Shown here: piece by piece, positions 17,796 to 26,102 of the stretch
How the letters are laid out: every line of letters begins with the position of its first letter
Numbering within the stretch: the stretch's first letter is position 1
NCBI RefSeq assembly: GCF_005860795.2
Contig: NZ_CP058350.1
Span: 1,828,501 to 1,892,500, forward strand
From: Peteryoungia desertarenae
GTDB taxonomy: Bacteria > Pseudomonadota > Alphaproteobacteria > Rhizobiales > Rhizobiaceae
Direction: 5' to 3'
DNA: 64,000 nucleotides
Notes under the pieces: generated by a model
Seen by the model: the letters and a program-made list of their open reading frames with translations, nothing else
The model's database searches: none
What the model was told of the DNA's origin: nothing
Program-made: the position numbers and the translations under genes

Positions 17796-18791
17796 TTGGA
17801 ACTTCTTCTCATTCTGTTTCTCGGCAAGCCGCTCTGGATGTGGCTGCTCTTCCTCACACTCGTCATCGCGCTTCTGGCCTTTGACCTCGGCGTTCTCAAC
17901 AAGGACGACCACGAAATCGGCATTGCCGAGAGCTTGAAGCTTTCGGCCATGTACATCACGCTCGGGCTGCTCTTCTCCAGCTTCATCTACTGGCAGATGG
18001 ATGCAACCGCGACGGCCCAGTATCTGACCGCCTTTGTCGTGGAAAAGACGCTGGCGATGGACAACATCTTCGTCATCGCGCTGATCTTCAGCTTCTTCGC
18101 CATCCCGCGCGAATACCAGCACCGCGTGCTGTTTTGGGGTATCCTCGGCGTGATCCTCTTGCGCGGTATCATGATTGGCCTCGGAGCCACGATCGTCGAC
18201 CAGTATCATTGGGTCCTCTACTTGTTCGCGGGCTTCTTGATCCTCACGGGCATCAAGATGCTCTTTGTCGCCGACAAGGAGCACAAGATCGAGGAAAACG
18301 GTCTGATCCGTTTCCTCAAGCGTCGCCTGAACGTGACGGAGGAGATCCATGGACATGATTTCTTCGTGAAGAAGCCGGACCCGGCAACAGGCACAACGAG
18401 GCGCTTCGCAACCCCGCTTTTCCTGGCGCTGATCACGATTGAAATCGCTGATCTTGTCTTTGCGGTCGACTCCGTGCCGGCGGTCTTCACCATCACCACC
18501 GACCCCTATATCGTCTACACGTCCAACATCTTCGCGATCCTCGGCCTGCGCGCGCTCTATTTCGCGCTGGACGCCATCCTGCATCGCTTCAGCTATCTGA
18601 AATATGCGCTGTCCGTGCTGCTGGTCTTCATCGGCTCGAAGATCTTCATCGCCTGGGGCATGGGCTGGGAGAAGTTCCCGCCGGAGTGGTCGCTCGGCAT
18701 CACCTTCCTCATCCTCGGCGTCGGCGTGGCCTATTCGCTGTGGAAGACCGGCCCGTCGAAGACCCTGGAGGCAAAGACCCCTGCCGAGTAA
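17796..18791 (+). CDS. TerC family integral membrane protein
   Basis: 331 residues from a TTG at 17796, chosen because GAGG lies seven bases upstream and the next residues begin the first membrane helix (ELLLILFLGKPLWMWLLF). About eight to nine helices. The family's acidic intramembrane motifs are present: EKTLAMDNIFVIAL and IEIADLVFAVDSVPAVFTIT. TerC/Alx proteins are linked to Mn2+ export or metalation of secreted proteins and to tellurite resistance. Monocistronic, with a hairpin terminator. Confidence 0.93.
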   Translation: MELLLILFLGKPLWMWLLFLTLVIALLAFDLGVLNKDDHEIGIAESLKLSAMYITLGLLFSSFIYWQMDATATAQYLTAFVVEKTLAMDNIFVIALIFSFFAIPREYQHRVLFWGILGVILLRGIMIGLGATIVDQYHWVLYLFAGFLILTGIKMLFVADKEHKIEENGLIRFLKRRLNVTEEIHGHDFFVKKPDPATGTTRRFATPLFLALITIEIADLVFAVDSVPAVFTITTDPYIVYTSNIFAILGLRALYFALDAILHRFSYLKYALSVLLVFIGSKIFIAWGMGWEKFPPEWSLGITFLILGVGVAYSLWKTGPSKTLEAKTPAE

Positions 18792-18826
18792 GTCAGCCGG
18801 GATGCCACGGACTTGCACAAACGACA

Positions 18827-18848
18827 AATGGCCCCGGAAGGGGCCATT
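18827..18848 (+). terminator. Hairpin terminator after terC
   Basis: AATGGCCCC-GGAA-GGGGCCATT: a perfect 9-bp stem 35 bases after the terC stop, followed by CTGCTAT. The T tract is weak. It may act in both directions with the convergent xseB operon. Confidence 0.7.
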
Positions 18849-18899
18849 CTGCTATCGGATGCCAGCGAAGGGATCAGGACGACAGATCGCCCGACCACG

Positions 18900-19154
18900 T
18901 CACGCGCCGTCGAGCGGCTCGACACCGGTTGGCTTGCCGGCGCGGTCGAGGCGGATCTTCTCGATGCGGTTTTCGGCGGCCGACAGAAGCTGTTCGCAAT
19001 GCTTTTTCAGAAGCTCGCCGCGTTCATAGATCGCGATGGATTCATCCAGCGCCACATCGCCCCGTTCCAGACGTGCGACAATGCTTTCAAGCTCGGCCAC
19101 GGCTTTTTCGAAGGAATACCCGGAGAGATCGGCGGAAACGGCGGCGTCGGACAT
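18900..19154 (-). CDS. xseB: Exodeoxyribonuclease VII small subunit
   Basis: 84 residues from [10 protein letters not shown], six bases after AAGGG. A TTG two codons earlier is possible but less likely. The helical core [25 protein letters not shown]...[15 protein letters not shown] is diagnostic of XseB, which joins XseA to degrade single-stranded DNA. XseA is not in the window. It directly follows the histone-deacetylase-like gene with a 2-base gap. Confidence 0.94.
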   Translation of the reverse strand: MSDAAVSADLSGYSFEKAVAELESIVARLERGDVALDESIAIYERGELLKKHCEQLLSAAENRIEKIRLDRAGKPTGVEPLDGA

Positions 19155-19156
19155 AC

Positions 19157-20092
19157 TCAACCCTTCATCAGTCTTGCGATATGCAGGCCAGCCGACTCGG
19201 CAAGCCCCTCCAGATCATAGCCACCTTCCAGCAGGCTGACGACCCGGTTCTTGGCAAAGCGATCGGCAACTTCCAGAAGCCGTCCGGTCGCCCAGTCGAA
19301 ATCCTCTCCCACCAGATTGATCTGCGCCAGCGGATCGCGGTGATGCGCATCGAAGCCGGCAGAAATCAGGATCAGATCGGGTGCAAAGTCGTTGAGTGCG
19401 GGCAGGACCCGGCTCTTGAAGGCCTCGCGGAAATGATCGGAGCCGACATTGGGCGAGAGCGGCGCATTGACGATGTTGCGGTGCTTGCCGGTTTCGTCCT
19501 TTGCGCCGGTGCCGGGATAAAGCGGCATCTGATGGGTGGAGCAGAACAGCACCGAAGGATCATCCCAGAAGATGTCCTGCGTGCCGTTTCCGTGATGGAC
19601 ATCCCAGTCGACAATCGCAACGCGCTCGGCGCCATGGGCCTTCTGCGCATGGCGGGCGGCAATCGCAACGGTGTTGAAGAAGCAGAAGCCCATCGCCTTG
19701 GACCTTTCCGCATGGTGTCCGGGCGGTCTGCCGGCGACAAAGGCATTGTCCGCCTTGCCTGTCATGACATCGTCCACGGCGGCCATGGCGCCGCCTATGG
19801 CCGTCAGCACCACCTGCAGGCTTTTCTGCGATGCGTAGGTATCGGCCTCAAGCTGGTTGATCCGGTCCTCTTCCTCGGGAATCTCGCGCATGACGGCAAA
19901 GAGATGCTCTTCGGGATGAGCGAGCGTCACCGCATCTTCATTGGCCTGTTTGGCCTCGATCCTGACCAGACGCGCAAAGTTCGGATGCTCGAGGGCGATG
20001 TTCAGGGAGCGCAGCCGATCCGGACGCTCGGGGTGGCCCTCCGGTGTTTTATGCTCCAGAAACAGGCGGTTCTCATAAAGATGTGTGGGCAT
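19157..20092 (-). CDS. Histone deacetylase family (acetylpolyamine/arginase-fold) hydrolase
   Basis: 311 residues. Zn-dependent deacylase fold: GRPPGHHAE with the catalytic His pair, [15 protein letters not shown] with the Asp/His zinc ligands, [12 protein letters not shown] with the third ligand, and [13 protein letters not shown]. Bacterial members deacetylate polyamines, acetoin-related compounds or lysine side chains; the substrate here is not clear. It heads a two-gene unit with xseB, the order I recall from other rhizobia. Confidence 0.93.
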   Translation of the reverse strand: MPTHLYENRLFLEHKTPEGHPERPDRLRSLNIALEHPNFARLVRIEAKQANEDAVTLAHPEEHLFAVMREIPEEEDRINQLEADTYASQKSLQVVLTAIGGAMAAVDDVMTGKADNAFVAGRPPGHHAERSKAMGFCFFNTVAIAARHAQKAHGAERVAIVDWDVHHGNGTQDIFWDDPSVLFCSTHQMPLYPGTGAKDETGKHRNIVNAPLSPNVGSDHFREAFKSRVLPALNDFAPDLILISAGFDAHHRDPLAQINLVGEDFDWATGRLLEVADRFAKNRVVSLLEGGYDLEGLAESAGLHIARLMKG

Positions 20093-20259
20093 GATGTCTT
20101 TCCCTTTCGGGCGAGAACATAATGCGGCGATTGGACATGTTCTACCTCGGATACGGGCTTTCCCCCGTCATGCCCTGAAAGGATGACATGCGTAGTTGTT
20201 CCATCACACTCGTAACGGAGGCGGAAATATCCTAGGATCAACTGAATGCGGGGCATGAC

Positions 20260-20661
20260 ATGGACGAAATCGAACGTATCGAAGTGATCGAAACACAGGT
20301 ACAGTACCGGGATATCGCGATTTCAGGCGAGATCCAGACGGCGGCCTATGTGACCTATGCCGAAGATGCTATTCGTCATTTCTGGCGTTACCGTCCGCCT
20401 TTGGAAGACGAGCCTCGCTTTGCTGTCTCAAAGCTCGATTTGCGCATCTTTCACGGACTGGAACTGGACGACCAGATCCGGCTGACCGTCAACATCAACA
20501 AGATTGGCGGGAAGTCGATCGGCTTTAATGTTGTCATCGACTGCGATGACCGCATCGTTGCCGATATAGACGTCATTTGGACCGCCCATAACCGCGACAC
20601 GGGGGCGGCCGTCGCTTTGCCGGAAGATCTGCGCGATTGGCTCTATCGCTATCTTCCCTGA
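20260..20661 (+). CDS. Hotdog-fold (acyl-CoA thioesterase-like) protein
   Basis: 133 residues starting MDEIERIEVIETQVQYRD. It resembles YbgC/4-hydroxybenzoyl-CoA thioesterase proteins: a long helix (YAEDAIRHFWRYRP) followed by beta strands (LDLRIFHGLELDDQIRLTVNINKIGGKSIGFNVVI). A DDRIVADIDVIWTAHN strand ends the fold. The catalytic acid is not obvious, so thioesterase activity is inferred from fold resemblance only. Monocistronic, convergent with the PAS chemoreceptor gene. Confidence 0.6.
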   Translation: MDEIERIEVIETQVQYRDIAISGEIQTAAYVTYAEDAIRHFWRYRPPLEDEPRFAVSKLDLRIFHGLELDDQIRLTVNINKIGGKSIGFNVVIDCDDRIVADIDVIWTAHNRDTGAAVALPEDLRDWLYRYLP

Positions 20662-20679
20662 CGTGTTCCTCACATGCTT

Positions 20680-22404
20680 TCAGGCCGCGATGTTCTGCCG
20701 ACTGCGCACATGCGAACCGGCGCCTGCCGCCTCTGACCCCGGCTCTCGCCTTGCGGCCCGACGGTTCAGTTTGAAGATATCGACCAGTGTCTTCATCTTG
20801 TTGGCGCCCACGGCCATGATCTCACCGGCGCTCGCGATGCTGGAAACCAGTGCCGCATTGTCCTGTGTCGCCTGATCGAGCTGGTTTACGGCGCGGTTGA
20901 TTTCGCTGAGGCTGGAGGCCTGTTCATTCGCCCCGGTCGCAATAGCGTCGACATTGAGGTTGATCTCGTTGACATATTTTTCAATCCGGTTCAGGGCCTC
21001 GCCGGTTGCATTGACGAGCTTGACGCCTTCATCCACCTGGGTGGTGGAATTGAGGATCAGCGACGAGATCTCACGCGCCGCATTGGCGGAACGCTGTGCA
21101 AGATCACGGACCTCCTGCGCCACGACCGCAAAGCCCTTGCCCGCTTCACCGGCACGAGCGGCTTCCACGCCGGCATTCAAGGCCAGAAGATTGGTCTGGA
21201 AGGCGATCTGGTCGATCACATCGATAATGCTGCCGATTTCCTTGGATGCCTTTTCGATCCGGGAAATTGCATCGACTGTCTGAGCCACCACCCGAACCGA
21301 TTCTCCCGTCGCCGTTCTTGCTTCCTGGACGATTTCGCGCGTATCCCGGGCTCTGATCGAGGCTTCCTTCACCGTTGCCGTGATCTGTTCGAGGGCGGCA
21401 GAAGCCTCTTCGAGTGCCGCTGCCTGCTGCTCGGTCCGTCTTCCCAGCGTATCAGCATCGTTTTTCAAGCTGTTGCTGTTGTCCGTCAGTGTTCCAGTCT
21501 CGCCCAGCACGCTTTCCAGGGTTTTCTGAAACTCGCTGATGGCCGTGTTGAAGTCATTCCTCAATCGTTCGAATTCAGGAATGAAGGGTTCGTCGATCGT
21601 CACTCGAATATTGCATTCGGATAGCCGCGCCAATCCCGCCGCGATAGACTCGACAGCGCCAACGCGACCGGTCACGTCGACGGCAAATTTGACAACCTTG
21701 AAGACCTTACCGTCACTGTCGAAGATCGGGTTGTACGAGGCCTGGATAAACACCCTTTTCCCATTCTTGCCGAGTCGGGTGAACTCGCCCGACTTGAATT
21801 GACCGGCACGCAGGTCTTCCCAGAGTTTGTTGTACTCGGGCGACTTGATGAAGTCTGGCTCGCAGAAGATCGAGTGATGCTTGCCGGCGATCTCGTCCAG
21901 CGTGTAGCCGACGGTTTTCAGGAAGTTTTCGTTGGCGGTCAGGATCGTGCCGTCCGGGGTAAATTCGATGACCGCCTGTGCTCTGGAAATGGCGGCCAGC
22001 TTGCCGCTGTTTTCGAGGTTCTGCCGCTTGCGTTCCGTGATGTCGGTCGCAAACTTGATGACCTTGTAGGGTTTGCCGCCGCGAAAGACCGGGTTGTACG
22101 TGGCTTCAATCCAGATTTCCCGCCCACCCTTTCCGAACCGTTGGTATTCGGCGGTGAAGAAATCACCCGAGGCCAGTCGTTTCCAGAAATCTTTGTATTC
22201 TTTCGATACCGCATACTCTTCCGACACGAACATCCTGTGATGCTGGCCGACAATCTCGTTCAGCGCATACCCCACCGCATCGCAGAAATTCTTGTTGGCG
22301 TTCAGGATGATACCATTGACGTCAAACTCAATAACGGCCTGTGAGCGTCCCAGGGCTTCGAGGATGGCGCGCGATTCTCTTCCAAAAAATGAGCTCAGTG
22401 GCAT
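20680..22404 (-). CDS. Soluble methyl-accepting chemotaxis protein with two PAS domains
   Basis: 574 residues, no membrane segments. PAS1 is about 12-130 (VIEFDVNGIILNANKNFCDAVGY) and PAS2 about 135-250 (VIEFTPDGTILTANENFLKTVGY), each followed by a PAC-like KVIKFATDIT/KVVKFAVDVT motif. A linker and the full signalling domain follow, with the tip [21 protein letters not shown]. Aer-like receptors of this layout sense intracellular redox or energy state. No CheR-tethering pentapeptide. The two PAS modules are near duplicates, suggesting internal duplication. The cofactor (haem or FAD) cannot be read from the sequence. Confidence 0.93.
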   Translation of the reverse strand: MPLSSFFGRESRAILEALGRSQAVIEFDVNGIILNANKNFCDAVGYALNEIVGQHHRMFVSEEYAVSKEYKDFWKRLASGDFFTAEYQRFGKGGREIWIEATYNPVFRGGKPYKVIKFATDITERKRQNLENSGKLAAISRAQAVIEFTPDGTILTANENFLKTVGYTLDEIAGKHHSIFCEPDFIKSPEYNKLWEDLRAGQFKSGEFTRLGKNGKRVFIQASYNPIFDSDGKVFKVVKFAVDVTGRVGAVESIAAGLARLSECNIRVTIDEPFIPEFERLRNDFNTAISEFQKTLESVLGETGTLTDNSNSLKNDADTLGRRTEQQAAALEEASAALEQITATVKEASIRARDTREIVQEARTATGESVRVVAQTVDAISRIEKASKEIGSIIDVIDQIAFQTNLLALNAGVEAARAGEAGKGFAVVAQEVRDLAQRSANAAREISSLILNSTTQVDEGVKLVNATGEALNRIEKYVNEINLNVDAIATGANEQASSLSEINRAVNQLDQATQDNAALVSSIASAGEIMAVGANKMKTLVDIFKLNRRAARREPGSEAAGAGSHVRSRQNIAA

Positions 22405-22555
22405 GGTTGAGGTCTCCGATAGGATAACTCAGAGTTTAGGTAGCTCTATCTATATAAATGGTTACTAAATTGGCTCGGAAGCGTCAGAAATTGCAATTTT
22501 GCCCTTCTGCAACCGCTTACATAATAAAATCGTTATACGTAAAATTAATAAGCAA
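22405..22555. promoter_or_regulatory. AT-rich upstream region of the PAS chemoreceptor gene
   Basis: About 150 bases, markedly AT-rich relative to the surroundings, with CTATCTATATAAATGG near 22448. It precedes the minus-strand chemoreceptor start at 22404, where GGAG lies about nine bases before the ATG. It probably holds the chemoreceptor promoter; I could not fix -35/-10 elements. Confidence 0.4.
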
Positions 22556-22583
22556 GGCGGCCGATCAATGGAGATCGGCCGCC
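22556..22583 (-). terminator. Intrinsic terminator of the bioMNY operon
   Basis: The perfect 11-bp stem GGCGGCCGATC / GATCGGCCGCC around AATGGA lies 29 bases after bioY. On the minus strand it is followed by TTGCTTATTAATTTT. Confidence 0.85.
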
Positions 22584-22611
22584 TGTAACGCGCAGAAAAA
22601 TTGTAAGTCTA

Positions 22612-23175
22612 TCAAACTTTTGCCGGCAGAAGCGGATAGCCGACCATAACCGCACGGGCCGCCAGCATGGCAATCGCGGCCTTGACGAAATCGCCGGGAA
22701 TAAAGGCAAGCGATCCAATCAGCACCTTGTCAAAGGGTGTGCCTGCGACGAGAGAAAGCCATGGCATCCCGCAGAGATAGACAACGCCGATACCACCCAC
22801 GATAGAGGCAATGAAGAAACCGGACATCTGCTTGATCGCGCTTTGCCCGTCGTGCACCAGCCGCTCGGCAATCAGACCCGTGACGAAGGTGCCGATGATC
22901 CAGCCGAAGATATAGCCGCCGGTCGGACCGACCAGAACATTGAGGCCGCCGCGACCGCCGGAGAGAACCGGAAGACCCACCGCAACCAGGACGACGAGGA
23001 GCACGTAGGCCAGCGCCCCGCGCTTGGCACCGATGATGCAGCCTGCCAGCATGACGCCCATCGACTGTGCCGTGATCGGAACCGGGATAAAGGCGAGCGT
23101 GACCGGCGGAATGAAGCCGAGCACAATGATGATGGCTGTAAACAAGGCGGCCAGTACGAGATCTTTAGTGGTCAT
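22612..23175 (-). CDS. bioY: Biotin transporter BioY (substrate-binding S component)
   Basis: 187 residues from MTTKDLVLAALF, with AGGAG seven bases upstream. Five to six helices. BioY signatures are visible: PVPITAQSMGVMLAGCIIGAKRG, GLPVLSGGRGGLNVLVGPT and GGYIFGWIIGTFVTG. It binds biotin in the membrane and works with BioM and BioN as an ECF transporter. Last gene of bioM-bioN-bioY, 31 bases after bioN. Confidence 0.96.
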   Translation of the reverse strand: MTTKDLVLAALFTAIIIVLGFIPPVTLAFIPVPITAQSMGVMLAGCIIGAKRGALAYVLLVVLVAVGLPVLSGGRGGLNVLVGPTGGYIFGWIIGTFVTGLIAERLVHDGQSAIKQMSGFFIASIVGGIGVVYLCGMPWLSLVAGTPFDKVLIGSLAFIPGDFVKAAIAMLAARAVMVGYPLLPAKV

Positions 23176-23206
23176 GAAAAAACTCCTGCCCATGAACATG
23201 GGCACT

Positions 23207-23812
23207 CTACTGGCCCCGAATCCCGCGGGCGTCAATTGCTTCTGCAATACTGTCCGCATCCTTGAGCGTCGAAATGATCAGGGGCCCCAGGATTTTGTGG
23301 GGCTTGGCGACAAGTCCTCTCGCCAGATGCGCTGCCTTCAGGGCCTCGTAACGATTGGCGATCTCGGGCACGAAGCGCAGCACCAGCCCGAATGCGAGCC
23401 CGACATCATTGGCCTTGATCAGCCCGATCCGCTCCAGCGGGTGGGCGAGATCGGCAATCGCCTCCATGAAGGCCGCAATCCTTGTGGTGGCGGTAATGCT
23501 GGCGGCGAGAAAGAGGATCGCCAGCAGCCGCAATGTCAGAACAAGCGCCTCAGCCGGCGAAAGCACAAAGACGTTCACGACCCCGAGAAAGGCGATGGTG
23601 AACAGGACGGGCCGCAGCCGCCGGAATGCCTGCCGGAAGCCGAGGCCGAGCGAGAGATAGAGCGCCCCGGTCAAAAGCGCGGCGGGCGCAAGGATCACTG
23701 CCGTGTCGACAAGGGCAAGCGCCAGCCCGAAGACCAGGAGCAGGCCGAGCTTCGGCTTGACCGCCATGCGATGCAGCCATGTCCCGCCGTCGACATAGAG
23801 ACTGCTCAACAT
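23207..23812 (-). CDS. bioN: Biotin ECF transporter transmembrane T component BioN
   Basis: 201 residues. EcfT fold: several membrane helices followed by the coupling region with two Ala-Arg-Gly-type motifs (KAAHLARGL and EAIDARGIRGQ) that bind the ATPase. It is shorter than general EcfT proteins, as expected for BioN. It overlaps bioM by 7 bases. Confidence 0.94.
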   Translation of the reverse strand: MLSSLYVDGGTWLHRMAVKPKLGLLLVFGLALALVDTAVILAPAALLTGALYLSLGLGFRQAFRRLRPVLFTIAFLGVVNVFVLSPAEALVLTLRLLAILFLAASITATTRIAAFMEAIADLAHPLERIGLIKANDVGLAFGLVLRFVPEIANRYEALKAAHLARGLVAKPHKILGPLIISTLKDADSIAEAIDARGIRGQ

Positions 23813-24486
23813 CCGGCGATCTCCCGGTAGCGCGAAATGGCGGCCTCTGCCGGCCCGTCAAAGGCAAGTTCACCTTCATGAAAAACCAGCACCCGGCCAT
23901 AATCTGCGACGAGGTCGAGGTCATGGCTGATGACCACGGCCTGTTCGCCAAGCCCGTCGATCGCCCCCTTCACCCGGGCGCGGTTCTTCAGATCAAGCTG
24001 GTTGGTCGGCTCATCGAAGATCACGACATCCGGCCGGTTGACGCATACGGCGGCAAGTGCTGCAAGCTGCAACTCACCACCCGAAAGTTCATGCGGCCGC
24101 CGCGCCGCAAGATCGCTGATGCGAAAGCGCAAAAGGGCTTCGTCTACCAGCCGCTCGACTTCCGAGGCAGGCAGCCCCCGCGATTTCGGCCCGAGCGCCA
24201 CATCCTCGCGAATGATGGGCAGAATGATCTGGTGTCCGGGGTTCTGGAAGATAAAGCCGGTCTTCGCCCGCGCCGCCTTCTCGTCAGCCACGGTATCGAG
24301 ACCGTCGAGCGTTACCGTACCGGAGGTCGGCTTGGCAAGGCCCGCAATCAGCCGCGCAAAGCTCGTCTTGCCGGAACCATTGAGCCCGATCACGCCGATG
24401 CGCGGCTCGCTCAGCGAGAGTGTGAGGGCCCGGAGGGCCAAGCGCTCGCCGTAACGCAATTCGGCCTGGTTGAAAATGATGTGCAA
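23806..24486 (-). CDS. bioM: Biotin ECF transporter ATP-binding component BioM
   Basis: 226 residues from a TTG at 24486, eight bases after GGAGA. ABC ATPase: Walker A GLNGSGKTS, Q-loop FIFQNPGHQIILP, signature LSGGELQLA, Walker B DVVIFDEPTNQLD and the switch His in VVISHDLD. It powers biotin uptake through BioN and BioY. First gene of the operon. A TTGACA at 24571-24576 (minus strand) might be the -35, but the -10 is poor. I found no BioR-type operator (TTATCTATAA-like) here. Confidence 0.94.
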   Translation of the reverse strand: MHIIFNQAELRYGERLALRALTLSLSEPRIGVIGLNGSGKTSFARLIAGLAKPTSGTVTLDGLDTVADEKAARAKTGFIFQNPGHQIILPIIREDVALGPKSRGLPASEVERLVDEALLRFRISDLAARRPHELSGGELQLAALAAVCVNRPDVVIFDEPTNQLDLKNRARVKGAIDGLGEQAVVISHDLDLVADYGRVLVFHEGELAFDGPAEAAISRYREIAGC

Positions 24487-24659
24487 GGATGGGATCTCCA
24501 GAATATGGCCGTTCTATAGACCCCTTAAGGTCCCTGGGAAATGCCTGCTACGCAGCGATGATGCTGATTGTGTCAAAACAGGCAGTTCACGTGGGCGATC
24601 ACGCCAGTCGCATTGAACTCCAACCCGCCTGACCGAGTGGAGAGCAAAGAGCTTCGTAG

Positions 24660-25061
24660 TTAGACCTTATTGGTGGACACGGTTGCAAAAGGTGCTTCAC
24701 CATTTCCGAATGACCAGTTTTCACGTTTCGTCTCGATCAGGTTGATGACGATGTCGGCGCGATGAAGACCGCACATTTCCAGGTTTTCGGCGATCTGTTT
24801 GAAAAGTGCCATTTTCTGCTCTGGGCTCCGACCTTCCGCCGCCGTAATCTGCACAAACGTGATGGACGGGCCATGCTTTATGCCTAGGAAGGATTCCGGT
24901 CCTACAAGTCCGCGGCCGTCCGGATGAGGTTCAAGAATGTGAAAGTAGTCGTCTTCCGGGATACCAAAGGCGCTGACCAACGCAGCATGAACGCCCTTTG
25001 AGATCACATTTTCGTCTGTCGCGTCAGAGTGATCGGCATAGGAAATTCTAACCAGTGGCAT
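24660..25061 (-). CDS. Tautomerase family protein (MSAD/4-OT superfamily)
   Basis: 133 residues beginning MPLVRISYA, so the catalytic Pro1 would be free after Met removal. Similar to the Tautomerase_2 group (malonate semialdehyde decarboxylase-like) with a FHILEPHPDGRG loop and a final DIVINLIETKRENWSFG segment. Third gene of a unit transcribed away from the TetR gene (tautomerase, VOC, tautomerase). Probably acts on a small oxo-acid or a halogenated or aromatic breakdown product. The substrate is unknown. Confidence 0.8.
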   Translation of the reverse strand: MPLVRISYADHSDATDENVISKGVHAALVSAFGIPEDDYFHILEPHPDGRGLVGPESFLGIKHGPSITFVQITAAEGRSPEQKMALFKQIAENLEMCGLHRADIVINLIETKRENWSFGNGEAPFATVSTNKV

Positions 25062-25074
25062 GTTGTCTCCTCCT

Positions 25075-25494
25075 CTATCTGGCTTCAGCCGCTATCTGCA
25101 CAAGCTCGATGCGGTACTGATCTGGATCTTCGATGAAAGCGATGATTTCGTCGGGAGCTTCCATGCGCGGCCCTGCTGGTCGAAGAACGTTAGCTCCGCG
25201 CGATTGAAAAAGCTGTGTTGCCCGTTCGACGCTGTCTACGGCGATCGCGAGATGACCGAAGGCGCTGCCGCTGGTATAGGTGTGATTGCCCCAGTTGTGG
25301 GTGAGTTCAATTTCAGCTTGCCCCGGCCCGTAGCTCAGAAAAACAAGAGTGTACCGACCCTCGGGGTAATCGGCTCGCCTTCGGACAGTCATACCCAGGA
25401 CGTTCTGATAGAAGGCAATCGAACGGTCGAGGTCGCTAACCCGGATCATCACATGAGCAAAATGAAATACGGAAGCTTCTGGTTTACTCGGCAC
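25075..25494 (-). CDS. VOC superfamily protein (glyoxalase I-like)
   Basis: 139 residues from a GTG at 25494, seven bases after AGAGGA. Two beta-alpha-beta-beta-beta modules: FHFAHVMIRVSDLDRSIAFYQNVLGMTVRRR with the first His, QAEIELTHNWG with a Glu, FGHLAIAVDSV with a second His, and DPDQYRIELVQ with a final Glu. All four metal ligands of glyoxalase I are in place, so it may be a methylglyoxal-type lyase, though a dioxygenase-like role is possible. It lies between two tautomerase genes. Confidence 0.85.
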   Translation of the reverse strand: MPSKPEASVFHFAHVMIRVSDLDRSIAFYQNVLGMTVRRRADYPEGRYTLVFLSYGPGQAEIELTHNWGNHTYTSGSAFGHLAIAVDSVERATQLFQSRGANVLRPAGPRMEAPDEIIAFIEDPDQYRIELVQIAAEAR

Positions 25495-25554
25495 GGCGTT
25501 TTCCTCTGATCGTCGGTAATTGGAGGACGAGCGATCCCGTCCTCCTCTCTTCGT

Positions 25555-25977
25555 TCAGGCGGCTTGAGCGGCGATAGAGGCGCCAAGGGCGGTATTGTTG
25601 TAGGCGACGCCGCCTATGCCCCAGGCCCCGTCCACCGCGTGGACAACATTGCCAAAGATCCGCTCACGCGAAACACGGCCTCCGGCGGCTCGCTCCAGGA
25701 TGCTTGTACCGCGGGCGAACCATGCCCGCTGCAGTTCGGCGTCGGCCAGCACGAAGGACGGGGCCTTCAGCTCAAAAACAATGATCTCCGCAGGCTCGCC
25801 GCCGGAGAAACTCTTTCCTGCCGGAACCTCAATGACCTCACCGATCACGTTCGGCAGCATGAAGCCATTTCCGGAAATTCCGTGGAGCTCCAGGAGCAGG
25901 TGGGTGAGCTCCTTGAAAGCCTGCTTTTGAGCGTTGGACGACAGGGTGCCTTCGGTAGCAATGATCTGTAGCGGCAT
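25555..25977 (-). CDS. Tautomerase family protein
   Basis: 140 residues from MPLQIIATEG, five to seven bases after AAGGAG. This start puts Pro directly after Met, the catalytic residue of the 4-oxalocrotonate tautomerase superfamily; an upstream in-frame start would destroy it. The C-terminus is Ala-rich (NNTALGASIAAQAA). First gene of the unit divergent from the TetR regulator, with three operator-like repeats between the two starts. The paralogue at 24660-25061 is only distantly similar, so the two probably handle successive or different substrates. Confidence 0.78.
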   Translation of the reverse strand: MPLQIIATEGTLSSNAQKQAFKELTHLLLELHGISGNGFMLPNVIGEVIEVPAGKSFSGGEPAEIIVFELKAPSFVLADAELQRAWFARGTSILERAAGGRVSRERIFGNVVHAVDGAWGIGGVAYNNTALGASIAAQAA

Positions 25978-26017
25978 GCGAATTCTCCTTGGTTTTGCGA
26001 GCACTAGTTCGATTAAT

Positions 26018-26084
26018 ATAGCGAACGTTATCGTTATTAATATAGCGATCGTTATCGAGTCAAGTGTGTTATAGCGATCGTTAC
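26018..26084. promoter_or_regulatory. Triple operator between divergent TetR and tautomerase genes
   Basis: Three near-identical imperfect palindromes: ATAGCGAACGTTAT (26018-26031), ATAGCGATCGTTAT (26042-26055) and ATAGCGATCGTTAC (26071-26084). Start-to-start spacing is 24 and 29 bases. The last copy lies about 20 bases before the TetR start. This is the expected layout for autoregulation and repression of the divergent cluster. Confidence 0.8.
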
Positions 26085-26102
26085 CAAAATCGCGGAGACA
26101 TG

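Noticed and set aside
17358..18827. Very long in-frame 5' extension of the TRAP binding-protein gene (would add about 490 residues)
   Set aside because: It is antisense to terC over most of its length and is an artefact of high GC. A signal peptide, ribosome site and correct family length start at 17357.
22440..22465. CTATCTATATAAATGG as a BioR site
   Set aside because: It partly resembles the motif but lies upstream of the chemoreceptor gene, not bioY, and misses the 5' TTA.
24487..24659. BioR operator upstream of bioMNY
   Set aside because: Only TCTATAGA was found near 24515. It does not match the TTATCTATAA-type BioR consensus, so no site is claimed.
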